In this document: positions 1 to 5,677 of the stretch, piece after piece
How positions within the stretch are numbered: the stretch's first letter is position 1
How the letters are laid out: the number at the start of each line of letters is the position of its first letter
DNA from: Frankiaceae bacterium
GTDB taxonomy: Bacteria; Actinomycetota; Actinomycetes; JADGOU01
DNA: 5,792 bases
Reading direction: 5' to 3'
NCBI GenBank assembly: GCA_017882835.1
Contig: JADGOU010000194.1
Coordinates: 1-5,792, forward strand
Position numbers and translations under genes: made by a program
The notes under the pieces: generated by a model
What the model saw: only the letters and a program-made list of their open reading frames with translations
Told to the model about the DNA's origin: nothing
Databases searched by the model: none

Positions 1-72
1 GGCGGAGCCAAGCCGTCGCCCGACAAGCCCTAGCCCTTGTTACGGTTCGGAGCTTGGGGTAGACCGGGGAAC

Positions 73-154
73 ATGTCCCTACAGCGCCCGGGTCGCACCG
101 GACCCGTACGATCTGCTGCCGCCGGTCCCGTCGTTCACCCTCGACAGCGACGAC
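73..154 (+). other. Frameshifted N-terminal coding stretch of the YbhB/PEBP gene
   Basis: ATG at 73 begins M-S-L-Q-R-P, the kind of N-terminus actinobacterial YbhB-type proteins have. After the CCCGGG at 87-92 the frame is wrong: one extra G there moves the expected continuation (V-A-P-D-P-Y-D-L-L-P-P-V-P-S-F-T-L) into the frame that reaches ATG 155. Removing one G from the GGG joins both parts into an uninterrupted protein of about 179 aa. GGGGA directly before the ATG, or GGGG at 56-59, could serve as ribosome binding site. Between 73 and 154 the downstream frame has no ATG, GTG or TTG. Either the base is a sequence error, or the gene is damaged and could be translated only from ATG 155. 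Confidence 0.75.
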
Positions 155-613
155 ATGGAGGACGGCCAACCGCTCGGCCTCGAGTTCGCGCATTCAAGCG
201 CCGGCGGTGCCAACCTGTCGCCCCAGTTGCGCTGGTCCGGTTATCCGAGCAGCGCGCGCGGGTTCGTCGTCACCGTCTACGACCCGGACGCGCCGACCGG
301 CTGCGGCTTCTGGCACTGGGTGCTGGTCAACCTCCCTGCCTCCACCACCGAGCTTCCCCGCGGGGCGGGATCGGCGGACGCTCGCCTCCCCAGCGGGGCG
401 TTCCACGTCCGTAACGACTTCGGCGAGCGCAGCTACGGCGGCGCCGCGCCACCGCCCGGCGACCGGCCGCACCGGTACGTCTTCGCCGTCCACGCCCTCG
501 ACACCCAAGAGCTGGAGGTGGACGAGAACGCCACGCCGGCCTACGTGGGGTTCAACCTGACCTTCCATGCGGTGGCTCGAGCCACAATGCGCCCGACATA
601 CGCGATCGGTTGA
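155..613 (+). CDS. YbhB/YbcL (PEBP, Raf-kinase-inhibitor-like) family protein, main frame
   Basis: This is a phosphatidylethanolamine-binding-protein fold of the bacterial YbhB/YbcL type, a small soluble family with a phospholipid/anion-binding pocket; the physiological ligand in bacteria is not known. The pocket motifs are visible: DPDAPTG followed by FWHWVLVN, then HVRNDFGERSYGGAAPPPGD and PHRYVFAVHALD, in the order usual for the family. The C-terminal helix region (GFNLTFHAVARA) is also present, so the core is complete. The frame starting at ATG 155 gives 152 aa, about 25 residues shorter than typical homologs. The missing N-terminus (APDPYDLLPPVPSFTLDSDD) is encoded in the same frame just upstream, but without a start codon. 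The ATG that should serve it lies at 73 in another frame (see the 73-154 entry). The gene ends with TGA and is followed by a hairpin. It has no functional link to its neighbours. Family call is confident; whether the gene is functional depends on the 5' frameshift. Confidence 0.88.
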   Translation: MEDGQPLGLEFAHSSAGGANLSPQLRWSGYPSSARGFVVTVYDPDAPTGCGFWHWVLVNLPASTTELPRGAGSADARLPSGAFHVRNDFGERSYGGAAPPPGDRPHRYVFAVHALDTQELEVDENATPAYVGFNLTFHAVARATMRPTYAIG

Positions 614-627
614 GGTCGCAGGACTAG

Positions 628-667
628 CTAGGCGGGGCAGGGCGTTCACCTGCTCAGGCGCGCCTAG
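628..667 (+). terminator. Hairpin downstream of the PEBP gene
   Basis: CTAGGCG (628-634) pairs with CGCCTAG (661-667). Directly inside, GGGCAGG (635-641) pairs with CCTGCTC (649-655) through one G-U wobble. This leaves a 7-nt loop and a 5-nt bulge (656-660). The stem of about 14 bp begins 15 nt after the stop codon. It has no U-tract, which is common for actinobacterial terminators. There is a second partial copy of the outer arm (GACTAG, 622-627), so an alternative pairing is possible. Confidence 0.55.
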
Positions 668-761
668 TCAGCCCACGAAAGCGGCAGTAGACCCCATCAA
701 GGAGGCACTGCAGGCCTTTCCTCCGGCGCCCCGCTTAGGCCGGTCCAGCGACGGCGGATCC

Positions 762-784
762 GCTGCCGATGTCCACTCGGCGGC
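762..784 (-). terminator. Hairpin downstream of the SDR gene
   Basis: GCTGCCGA (762-769) pairs with TCGGCGGC (777-784) with one T-G wobble and a 7-nt loop, giving an 8-bp stem. It lies 33 nt beyond the stop codon of the minus-strand SDR gene, between two convergent genes, so it could act as a terminator for that gene. There is no T-tract. Between this hairpin and 667 I see nothing else. Confidence 0.4.
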
Positions 785-816
785 TGTGGGGCATGAAACG
801 AACGCGGGCCCGCGGG

Positions 817-1638
817 TCAGGCCGGGGACTCCCGCTGCGCCATCTCCCGGTAGAGGTCGGCGGCGCCGGAGAACCGGTACACCCAGTCGGCGAAGCTGGG
901 CGACAGCGCGGCGACCGCAAGCAGCGGTCGCATGGGCCTTGGCGTGACGACGAGCTCGGAGCGACCCTCGCCGATTGCGCTGACGACGGCATCGGTGACC
1001 TTCTCAACCTCGACGACTCCGACCAGCAGCGGCGCCCGTACCCCTCGATTCGCATGCCGGGTCCACATTCCCTCGGCGACGAAGCCGGGACACACGACGG
1101 AGAAGCCGATCCCTCGTCCGCGGTACTCGCGCCGCAACGACCGGGTAAACGCGATCAGCCCGGACTTTGTGGCGGCGTAACCCTCGGCGTGGGAGGGGGC
1201 GACCAGCCCGGCGAGGGAGGAGATGTTCACGACGTGCCCGCTGCCACGCTCCAGCATCCCCGGCAAAGCCAGCCGGGTCAGTGCCATCGGGGCGAGCAGG
1301 TTGACAGCCACCTCTCGCTCGAGCTGCGCCGGTGACACGGTGTCGAACGGGCTCACCGTTTCCACCGCGGCGTTGTTCACTAGCACATCGATCGGGCCCA
1401 ACTCGGCCTGTGTCCGCTCGATGAGAGCGAGCCGTTGATCGGACAGAGCGACATCGGTGGGGATCGCCACCGCCTTTACGCCACACTGCCGGGCCCGTTC
1501 GGCTACCCCGGCGAGCTCTGCCGCCGAGCGGGCCGCCAGCAGCAGGTTCGCCCCGCACTTCGCGAGCGTGTCGGCGATGTGTGGGCCGATCCCATACGAG
1601 GCGCCGGTGAGGACAACGTTACGGCCCCGAAGCTGCAT
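817..1638 (-). CDS. Short-chain dehydrogenase/reductase (classical SDR)
   Basis: This is a 273-aa NAD(P)-dependent oxidoreductase with a Rossmann fold, probably cytoplasmic. All classical SDR marks are present: nucleotide-binding TGASYGIG at residues 11-18, Asp62 after the third strand, NNAA at 88-91, and the catalytic tetrad Asn113, Ser141 (in VNISSLAG), Tyr154 and Lys158 (YAATK). Arg37 at the end of the second strand suggests NADP(H) preference. PG at about 183 starts the substrate-side segment. The tail (about 225-273) is longer than the minimal SDR core, as in actinobacterial SDRs of unknown substrate. The start chosen is ATG at 1638, with GGAGAGAAGG immediately upstream. The frame stays open to 1776, but that extension is Arg-rich and lies before the SDR fold. 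The substrate cannot be told from the sequence. The gene is intact and looks functional, alone on its strand with remnants upstream. Confidence 0.92.
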   Translation of the reverse strand: MQLRGRNVVLTGASYGIGPHIADTLAKCGANLLLAARSAAELAGVAERARQCGVKAVAIPTDVALSDQRLALIERTQAELGPIDVLVNNAAVETVSPFDTVSPAQLEREVAVNLLAPMALTRLALPGMLERGSGHVVNISSLAGLVAPSHAEGYAATKSGLIAFTRSLRREYRGRGIGFSVVCPGFVAEGMWTRHANRGVRAPLLVGVVEVEKVTDAVVSAIGEGRSELVVTPRPMRPLLAVAALSPSFADWVYRFSGAADLYREMAQRESPA

Positions 1639-1654
1639 CCTTCTCTCCGATCGG

Positions 1655-2122
1655 TCAAAGGTTCCGAATGACCTCCGGCGGTGGGAAGCCGACCGACCCG
1701 ATCCTGCCGAAGGCAGCGCCGTCGGTGGGCCGCGATCCCGCCGGCAATTGCACCGGACCGCCAGCGGCGCCGTCACCGGAGAGCCTCACCCCGCCGATGG
1801 TAACGGGCGCTGACCGTCCATAGCTGCCGGCAATGCACGACGACGCCTTGCACCGTCGGCGGAACTCCGGCGACGTAAACAACCGCAGCGCTCGGGCGAC
1901 GTCCTCCACGTCCAGGTGGACGAGAGCGGCATTCGGGTTCGGCGAGGTCCATAGACCGCGCCCGTCGGTGATGCCGTAGGAGCGCCGCGAGCATGGTGGC
2001 CACCTCACAAGGACCGCAGACGCTGCTGTCCAGGCCGTTCAAGGACAGCAGGTACAGCTGCCCCTGGTCGGGTGCGGCGAGCATCGCTCGTTCCAGCCAT
2101 CAGTCTGACCGCTGTAGGACAT
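1655..2122 (-). pseudogene. Frameshifted remnant of an unrecognised protein-coding gene
   Basis: I do not recognise the family. Three stretches read head to tail as one protein of about 150 aa if two single-base shifts are allowed. ATG 2122 starts M-S-Y-S-G-Q-T-D-G-W-N-E-R. Near 2085-2090 the reading passes to another frame (MLAAPDQGQLYLLSLNGLD, then VCGPCEVATMLAALLRHH). Near 1975-1980 it returns to the first frame (GITDGRGLWTSPNPNAALV, then HLDVEDVARALRLFTSPEF and a low-complexity tail ending near 1655). The first frame has a stop (TGA) inside the middle section, so the shifts are needed. The G/C third-position bias and aliphatic-helix pattern (LLRHH, VEDVARALRLF) follow the shifted path, which supports former coding. 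Two compensating indels could be sequence errors. It lies upstream of, and in the same direction as, the SDR gene. Confidence 0.45.
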
Positions 2123-2157
2123 GGCCACCGGCGCGATGAGCTGCCCTTTTGGGCGAC

Positions 2158-2760
2158 CTAGAACTCTCGCTCAAGTCGCCGAAGCATGTTGGCCAGGAAG
2201 TATTACGGCATCGGCAGCTATGCCCGCCTCACGGCGTGTGGGGGTATGGCGGTGTTTCACCTGGTGGGCGACCTCAATGGTCTTGTTGGCAAGTCCCCGC
2301 AGCTCTTCGTTCGGAATGCCGGGAAGGGCATCCTCGATGTACCGACCCAAGCGCTGCTTGGTCTTGTCTGGCGCGGGGAGTGTCTCTCCCTGCCGAAGGT
2401 GCTTCCCGGGGTCATACACGGTCCGGCCAAGTGCCTCTAGCACTCCGACACAGTGCGTGCCGACTGCGCGGTAGTCCTGCGGCGTCGTTGCCGACCGGAA
2501 GCGACGGCAAAGTTCGCGGATCTCCTCATCGACGACAGGCCACCCTGTGCCGGCACGGGGAGAGACGGGGTCGGCGAGGGCCTCGAACAGGGACTCCTCG
2601 AGGCGGATCAGCCGAAGGTGCAACGGTTCAAACAACTCCTCAAGAAGGTCGCGACGCTTCTGCCATGACCGGGAGGCGTCCCGCTTCAGCCAGTAGGACC
2701 TGAACATCGAGAGGTTGCGGAACGGGAGGTCGAACTCCACGTTCAAGCGACCTAGTGGTG
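2158..2760 (-). pseudogene. Truncated, frameshifted gene with Abi_C-like (abortive-infection C-terminal) region
   Basis: About 195 residues are readable, starting near NVEFDLPFRNLSMFRSYWL and rich in Leu/Arg/Glu helices (LLEELFEPLHLRLIRLEES). The second half (YRAVGTHCVGVLEALGRTVY, DKTKQRLGRYIEDAL, NEELRGLANKTIEVAHQVKH, then TPTRREAGIAADAVIL) resembles the all-helical Abi_C-type C-terminal module of abortive-infection-like proteins. There are two defects. First, in the frame as written it ends with TGA at 2171-2173, but one extra base in the GG at 2196-2197 explains this: without it the protein finishes L-L-A-N-M-L-R-R-L-E-R-E-F and stops at TAG 2158-2160. Second, the N-terminal domain is missing; upstream of about 2755 the frame runs into an unrelated gene. 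Codon use is less GC-biased than in its neighbour, which suggests a separate origin. TTG 2746 or GTG 2740 could be starts, but no convincing ribosome binding site is seen. The Abi_C link is by pattern only. Confidence 0.6.
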
Positions 2761-3569
2761 TGCCGGGTGGCCCCCGCCGCGGCCGCCGGCTGATCCGCCG
2801 GCGCCGCCACGGCGTTCCGCGACACGAGCATCCGGGTGTTCGCGGCCCGCCGGCGCGGCCCGGCACCGCCCGGGACGGCCGGTGCGAGGCCGCCCGGGCG
2901 CTGCAGCAGCGGGTGTGGGCTGCCCGGCGGCTCTCGGCGGTGCACGTGGCCGCGCTGGTGCGGGTGTTCCTGGTGCTCGCGCCGCTGGGCGGGTGTGGCC
3001 GCGGATCCGGCCGCGGCCTCGGCGGCGGCCCGCTGCCCGGCCAGCCGCCGGCGGTGGGCGGTGGCCGCGGCCGCCAACTGCGCGGTGTGCGAGGGCCGGA
3101 CCGCGCCCGCGGCGTCGGTCCACCAGCCCAGCCGGGCCCCCGCCAGCTCGGCGACGTCGCGCAACGCACTCCACGCGCTGGCCCCCGGCAGCTCCCACAC
3201 CGCGTCGTGCCGAGCCTCCAGCGCGATTGCAGCCCGGCCCGCGACCGCCCAGGCGTCCCCGGCGCCAAGCATCTCCGTGGGCGCCGCTCGAGAGGGCGAG
3301 AAGGTGGGCAGCGCCCGCAGTGCATCGCCAAGCACATGGGCGGGATCGTCGACCAGCTGGGCCAGCTCTGGCGTGCCCCGAGCCCCGGCGCTCGGGCCGG
3401 TCAGCAGGCCGGTCAAGGCGCGGACCTCACTCACCACCGCGTCGCGCGCGGCCAGCGCCCGCGGCGCCTCCGCCGCCGGCAGCGGCCCCTCGTTGGCCTC
3501 CGGCGGACCGGCGGCCAGCAGCCGGGCCGTGGCCGCGGTCAGCTCCGCGAACGCGGCCGGGTAGTTCAC
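2640..3569 (-). CDS. Actinobacterial hypothetical protein, Ala-rich helical, 3' end disrupted
   Basis: Unrecognised family. GTG at 3569 starts V-N-Y-P-A-A-F-A-E-L-T-A and overlaps the TGA of the preceding gene by 4 bases (GTGA), so the two are probably translationally coupled. The first 190 residues are Ala/Leu-rich and helical (ALAARDAVVSEVRALTGLL, ELAQLVDDPAHVLGDALRAL, SAWSALRDVAELAGA), followed by a charged Gln/Arg/His-rich stretch at about 165-215 (HRRRLAGQRAAAEAAAG, AQRREHQEHPHQRGH). No signal peptide, membrane span or catalytic motif is seen. From about 2755 downward the open frame runs antisense-style through the Abi_C-like fragment, so the last 35 or so residues to the stop at 2640 are not authentic. 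If the gene shifts one frame before this, it would end at TAG 2752-2754, right at the junction. The true 3' end is therefore uncertain, but the 5' two thirds look like a real gene. Confidence 0.6.
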   Translation of the reverse strand: MNYPAAFAELTAATARLLAAGPPEANEGPLPAAEAPRALAARDAVVSEVRALTGLLTGPSAGARGTPELAQLVDDPAHVLGDALRALPTFSPSRAAPTEMLGAGDAWAVAGRAAIALEARHDAVWELPGASAWSALRDVAELAGARLGWWTDAAGAVRPSHTAQLAAAATAHRRRLAGQRAAAEAAAGSAATPAQRREHQEHPHQRGHVHRREPPGSPHPLLQRPGGLAPAVPGGAGPRRRAANTRMLVSRNAVAAPADQPAAAAGATRHTTRSLERGVRPPVPQPLDVQVLLAEAGRLPVMAEASRPS

Positions 3570-3874
3570 CGCCGACCGGCCAGGATCCGCTCCGCCTCGA
3601 CCAAGTGGCGCGCCGCCCGCGCGCACCCGAACGCCTCCGGCACGGACGTCAGGGACCCGGCCGCCGTCTGCATCCGGATCCGTACGGCGCGCAGTACCTC
3701 GGCCACGTTCCCCATGCCAGGGTCGACCGCGAGCAGGTTGGGCAAGGTCCGCGGCTCCAGCAGCTCATCCGCCGCCGCCACCACCGCGCACAGCGCCTCG
3801 GTGGGCAGGTCGTCGGCCCGCTCGTTCAGCACTGCCCACAGCAGCTCCCGGTCCGTCTCCACCGCCACGTCCAC
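3566..3874 (-). CDS. Small hypothetical helical protein, upstream partner of a coupled pair
   Basis: Unrecognised protein of about 102 aa. I chose GTG at 3874 (V-D-V-A-V-E-T-D-R-E-L-L-W) because GAGGGG lies 7 nt upstream, an ideal ribosome binding site; ATG 3889 and GTG 3904 are in-frame alternatives with weaker sites. The sequence is predicted to be mainly helical (RELLWAVLNERADDLP, EALCAVVAAADELLEPR, NVAEVLRAVRIRMQTAAGS, ARAARHLVEAERIL), with no membrane segment, signal peptide or metal motif. Its TGA overlaps the GTG of the following gene, which points to a two-gene operon of interacting or co-dosed products. It faces away from the membrane-protein gene at 4063, with about 190 bp between them for divergent promoters. 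It appears intact. Confidence 0.65.
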   Translation of the reverse strand: MDVAVETDRELLWAVLNERADDLPTEALCAVVAAADELLEPRTLPNLLAVDPGMGNVAEVLRAVRIRMQTAAGSLTSVPEAFGCARAARHLVEAERILAGRR

Positions 3875-4062
3875 CCGTGTACCCCTCATCGCCCCGACCG
3901 GCACCCTGCCGCATCCTGCCGTGCCGGCGGGTACGCCGGATGGTGCCGGGTGGACGGGGTTGAAGCGACGTACCGCACCGGGCGGCCTGTCCCCAGCCTG
4001 CGGTGACCACGCCGCGCTGTCGGCTCACCCCGCTACGGTCCGGCGCCGAGGAGGTGCCGGGT
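3875..4062. promoter_or_regulatory. Divergent intergenic region
   Basis: This stretch of about 190 bp separates the minus-strand hypothetical pair from the plus-strand membrane gene and must hold both promoters if both are expressed. Local inverted repeats such as GCCGGCGGGTACGCCGG-like GC stems occur around 3920-3945, but none is a clear operator. No actinobacterial -10/-35 pair stands out. The only firm element is the ribosome binding site GAGGAGG (4048-4054), 8 nt before ATG 4063. Confidence 0.3.
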
Positions 4063-4602
4063 ATGGAGGTCGTAGGCGACGACGACTCGTGCGTCGAGGC
4101 CCGCTGGCGGGACCTGCCGCGGATCGCCGTCGGCAGCCTCCGCAGTTCGGTCTGGGCGGTGTCGACGCCGGTACAGCGCTGCGTGCTGGCGTTGTGGGCG
4201 CTGGCGGCCTTGGCGTGGGCGGTCTCGGCCGGGGCGGCCGGTGGCCGGGCTGATGGCCGCAGCCGGTGTGCTCGCCGGCCTGAGCGGCTTCGCGGTGGCG
4301 GGTCCGGTCGGGGTTCTGGTGGCGGCGCGGGCCTCCCCCCGGCGCCGGCTGCTGGCCGCCGTCACCCCGGCCTACGTCGCGTCTCTGCGACTGCGGGCCA
4401 CCCGTCTGGAGGGACAGCCGGCATGGCAGGCAGCCGACTACACCGCCCACCCGCACGGGCACGGTTACGGCGCCGCCCTGCGGGACCGGCTCCAGCGGCT
4501 GGCCACCGCCGACGGCCGCGCGATAGTGCTCACGGCCGCGAACCGGGCCCGGGCCGGGACCGGCTCGAACGACCGCAACAACCCCAACCAACAGCCGCCT
4601 AA
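4063..4602 (+). pseudogene. Two-helix membrane protein with GNAT-like C-terminal half, frameshifted
   Basis: ATG 4063 has an excellent ribosome binding site (GAGGAGG, 8-nt spacing). The first frame gives an acidic N-terminus (MEVVGDDDSCVEARW) and a membrane segment at about 37-58 (CVLALWALAALAWAVSAGA). It then degrades into a Gly/Arg-rich shadow reading that stops at 4602. The natural continuation is in another frame from about 4241: a second hydrophobic segment (AGLMAAAGVLAGLSGFAVAG, then PVGVLVAAR), followed by SPRRRLLAAVTPAYVASLRL. After this comes a soluble part resembling the GNAT acetyl-CoA-binding core: HPHGHGYGAALRDRLQRLA, like the family's Q/RxxGxG/A helix motif, then GRAIVLTAANRARA, like the strand and Asn that precede the C-terminal Tyr helix. 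One extra base between about 4215 and 4245 explains the split. The FY-x-x-x-GF end of a GNAT is missing; the sequence becomes N/P/Q-rich after about 4550. A membrane-anchored acetyltransferase is my inference; the two-helix topology is directly visible. Confidence 0.5.
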
Positions 4603-4677
4603 AAGATCTTCATCCACAAGTCTTGCCTATTGCTCCAGGATGCCGGGACGATGGCCTCGAACTCGCCGATCTAGTGA
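4599..4677 (-). pseudogene. Possible C-terminal coding scrap on the minus strand
   Basis: Reading the minus strand from about 4674 down to TAG 4599-4601 gives I-G-E-F-E-A-I-V-P-A-S-W-S-N-R-Q-D-L-W-M-K-I-F, with about 80% G/C at third positions, while the same DNA read forward uses A/T-ending codons. It looks like the tail of a protein. The frame is closed just upstream by TAG 4675-4677; a neighbouring frame (D-L-S-H-L-C-P-P-S-L-D) might be its earlier part, requiring another frameshift. I do not recognise the family. Confidence 0.25.
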
Positions 4678-4759
4678 TGGGGGACACAGATGGCTGAGGT
4701 CCGCGGCGTACGGCGCGGTCGGTGCGGATAGCGGGTGGGCTGGCCACGCCGGTCACCAG

Positions 4760-4951
4760 TGGCCGGCGGCGAGGCGATCGAGTTCTGGCCCCACGGTGAA
4801 GGCGTCCGCGACTCTCAATGGTCGGGGCTCTACGACCCATTACCGGATCAGCAACGACGGGCTCGTTGAGCCCGGCGGATGGATCTCAGCGTGCATCCAG
4901 AATCGAAAGGCACGTTCACGTCGGAGTTGGCTAAATAGCCTAAAGCGCTAG
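4760..4951 (+). pseudogene. Possible SH3b-like protein fragment
   Basis: Between 4600 and 4998 there is no intact gene. In the frame ending at TAG 4949-4951 a protein-like stretch appears: PTVKASATLNGRGSTTHYRI, then SNDGLVEPGGWISACIQNRKA. This resembles the core of bacterial SH3 (SH3b) repeats, in which an A-x-L-N-V-R-S-G-P-S-T-x-Y pattern is usual, but the R-S-G-P turn is replaced by G-R-G-S. There is no start codon or ribosome binding site for it alone; the frame is open back to the membrane protein only because it lacks stops. It could be the remnant of a secreted protein. The rest of the interval shows nothing I can support. Confidence 0.2.
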
Positions 4952-4952
4952 C
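4929..4952. promoter_or_regulatory. Clustered palindromes upstream of the DUF1036 unit
   Basis: GGCTAAATAGCC (4929-4940) is an inverted repeat with 5-bp arms around AA. It is followed by AGCGCT (4944-4949) and GCTAGC (4947-4952), two overlapping 6-bp palindromes. The stretch is AT-richer than its surroundings and sits 47-70 bp upstream of ATG 4999, where a promoter and operator for the downstream pair would be expected. No clear -35/-10 pair with correct spacing could be fixed. Confidence 0.3.
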
Positions 4953-4998
4953 AGATCATAACGTGCGTACCCAAGCGATTCCAGAGATTGGAGAAGAA

Positions 4999-5208
4999 AT
5001 GGCAGCAAACCCGGAGAAGCCGCCCCTCGCCGACGATCACGTCGCCTTGGGAGCCACGTTCGACACCGCCAGCACGCGCGCCGGCGTAGCCGTCCATCCA
5101 TCCGGAACCCAGAGCCCGTCCGAACACGATGCGGTCGGAACCGATGCGCCGGATGCGCGTCGATCGTCGTACAAGCTGCCGGTTTCCGGTGTCAGCGAGG
5201 GCAAATAG
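4999..5208 (+). CDS. Small hydrophilic hypothetical protein preceding DUF1036
   Basis: This is a 69-aa unrecognised protein. ATG 4999 is preceded by GGAG at a 5-nt spacing, a good ribosome binding site; the in-frame GTG 4963 lacks one. The product starts MAANPEKPPLADDHVALGAT and is Ala/Ser/Thr/Asp-rich, without hydrophobic segments, so it is likely disordered and cytoplasmic. It ends with SSYKLPVSGVSEGK. The next ORF starts two bases after the TAG, so translation is coupled if both are genes. One extra A at the AAA before the stop (CAAATAG read as AAAATAG) would turn the junction into G-K-I-E-V-L-R-F-C-N and fuse this ORF to the DUF1036 domain, which otherwise begins at its very first residue. 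A single protein of about 190 aa is therefore a real alternative. Confidence 0.6.
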   Translation: MAANPEKPPLADDHVALGATFDTASTRAGVAVHPSGTQSPSEHDAVGTDAPDARRSSYKLPVSGVSEGK

Positions 5209-5210
5209 AA

Positions 5211-5570
5211 GTGCTCAGGTTCTGCAACAGTCACAACGAAGACGTATGGGTCGCCTACATGTTTCACAGCCCCGGCGATTGCGGCGGCGAAGGAAAGGAC
5301 TGGCAGACCATCGGCTGGTTTCACGTCACCCCCGGGTCGTGCGCCACCGTCTACGCCAACGACCTCGACAACGTGCACAACCGATACTGGTACTTCTACG
5401 CCGAGAACGCTTCACGAACGTTTGTCTGGGCGGGCCCGGTCAACGTCTACGTGACCGACCAGGCGTTCAACCATTGCCTCGGAATCGGGACCTCGACATC
5501 ACGAATCGTCGGATTCCGTGCCTTCGATGTCGGCGACAACGAAGACTTCACCACGACCCTGACCGGCTGA
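5211..5570 (+). CDS. DUF1036 domain-containing protein
   Basis: This 119-aa protein matches the DUF1036 pattern along its whole length. It has an initial C-N pair (Cys5-Asn6), V-W-V-A-Y at 12-16, W31 and G-W-F at 35-37, P-G-S-C ending at Cys44, a tyrosine/tryptophan cluster with Y-A-E at 63-65, W-A-G at 73-75, and a late F-N-H-C ending at Cys89. The family's biochemical role is unknown; conserved cysteines suggest disulfides in exported members, but no signal peptide is encoded here. It starts with GTG 5211, two bases after the preceding stop, with GAGGG (5197-5202) as the only possible ribosome binding site, at about 9-11 nt. The domain begins immediately at the start codon, unusual unless the upstream ORF is really its N-terminus. 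It ends at TGA 5568-5570, with no gene after it on this strand. Confidence 0.82.
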   Translation: MLRFCNSHNEDVWVAYMFHSPGDCGGEGKDWQTIGWFHVTPGSCATVYANDLDNVHNRYWYFYAENASRTFVWAGPVNVYVTDQAFNHCLGIGTSTSRIVGFRAFDVGDNEDFTTTLTG

Positions 5571-5588
5571 GCGAACTCGGGCCAGCAA

Positions 5589-5623
5589 AAGCAGCGAATT
5601 AGCCCCGCTGTTGCAGTATGACT
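5589..5623 (+). terminator. Weak hairpin after the DUF1036 gene
   Basis: AGCAGCG pairs with CGCTGTT (one G-U wobble) around a loop of about 9 nt, centred near 5600, some 20-50 nt after the stop codon. The stem is only 7 bp and has no T-tract, so the terminator call is tentative. Confidence 0.25.
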
Positions 5624-5677
5624 TTGATGTTGGTGGCCGACACGGGCCACAGATGCGCGAAAGTGCCTGCTCAGGAC

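Noticed and set aside
194..649. Minus-strand open frame opposite the PEBP gene
   Set aside because: Antisense shadow; the plus strand carries clear PEBP motifs.
769..1335. Plus-strand open frame opposite the SDR gene
   Set aside because: Shadow of an intact SDR gene; Gly/Asp/Arg-rich with no family resemblance.
1639..1776. 46-residue N-terminal extension of the SDR gene
   Set aside because: It is Arg-rich, lies before the Rossmann start and has no ribosome binding site as good as GGAGAG before ATG 1638.
2760..3337. Long upstream extension of the Abi_C-like frame
   Set aside because: The frame stays open, but its Arg/Pro/Ser-rich content is an out-of-frame reading of the neighbouring hypothetical gene, so it is not the missing N-terminal domain.
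2715..4253. 512-codon open frame on the plus strand across the minus-strand hypothetical genes
   Set aside because: Very Arg/Gly/Pro-rich reading typical of the complement of high-GC coding DNA. The minus strand has the ribosome binding site, GTGA overlap and protein-like composition.
4602..4690. Plus-strand reading KDLHPQVLPIAPGCRDDG as a transposase-like tail
   Set aside because: Poor G/C at third positions and no transposase signature; the opposite strand reads better. No inverted terminal repeats or target duplications were seen.
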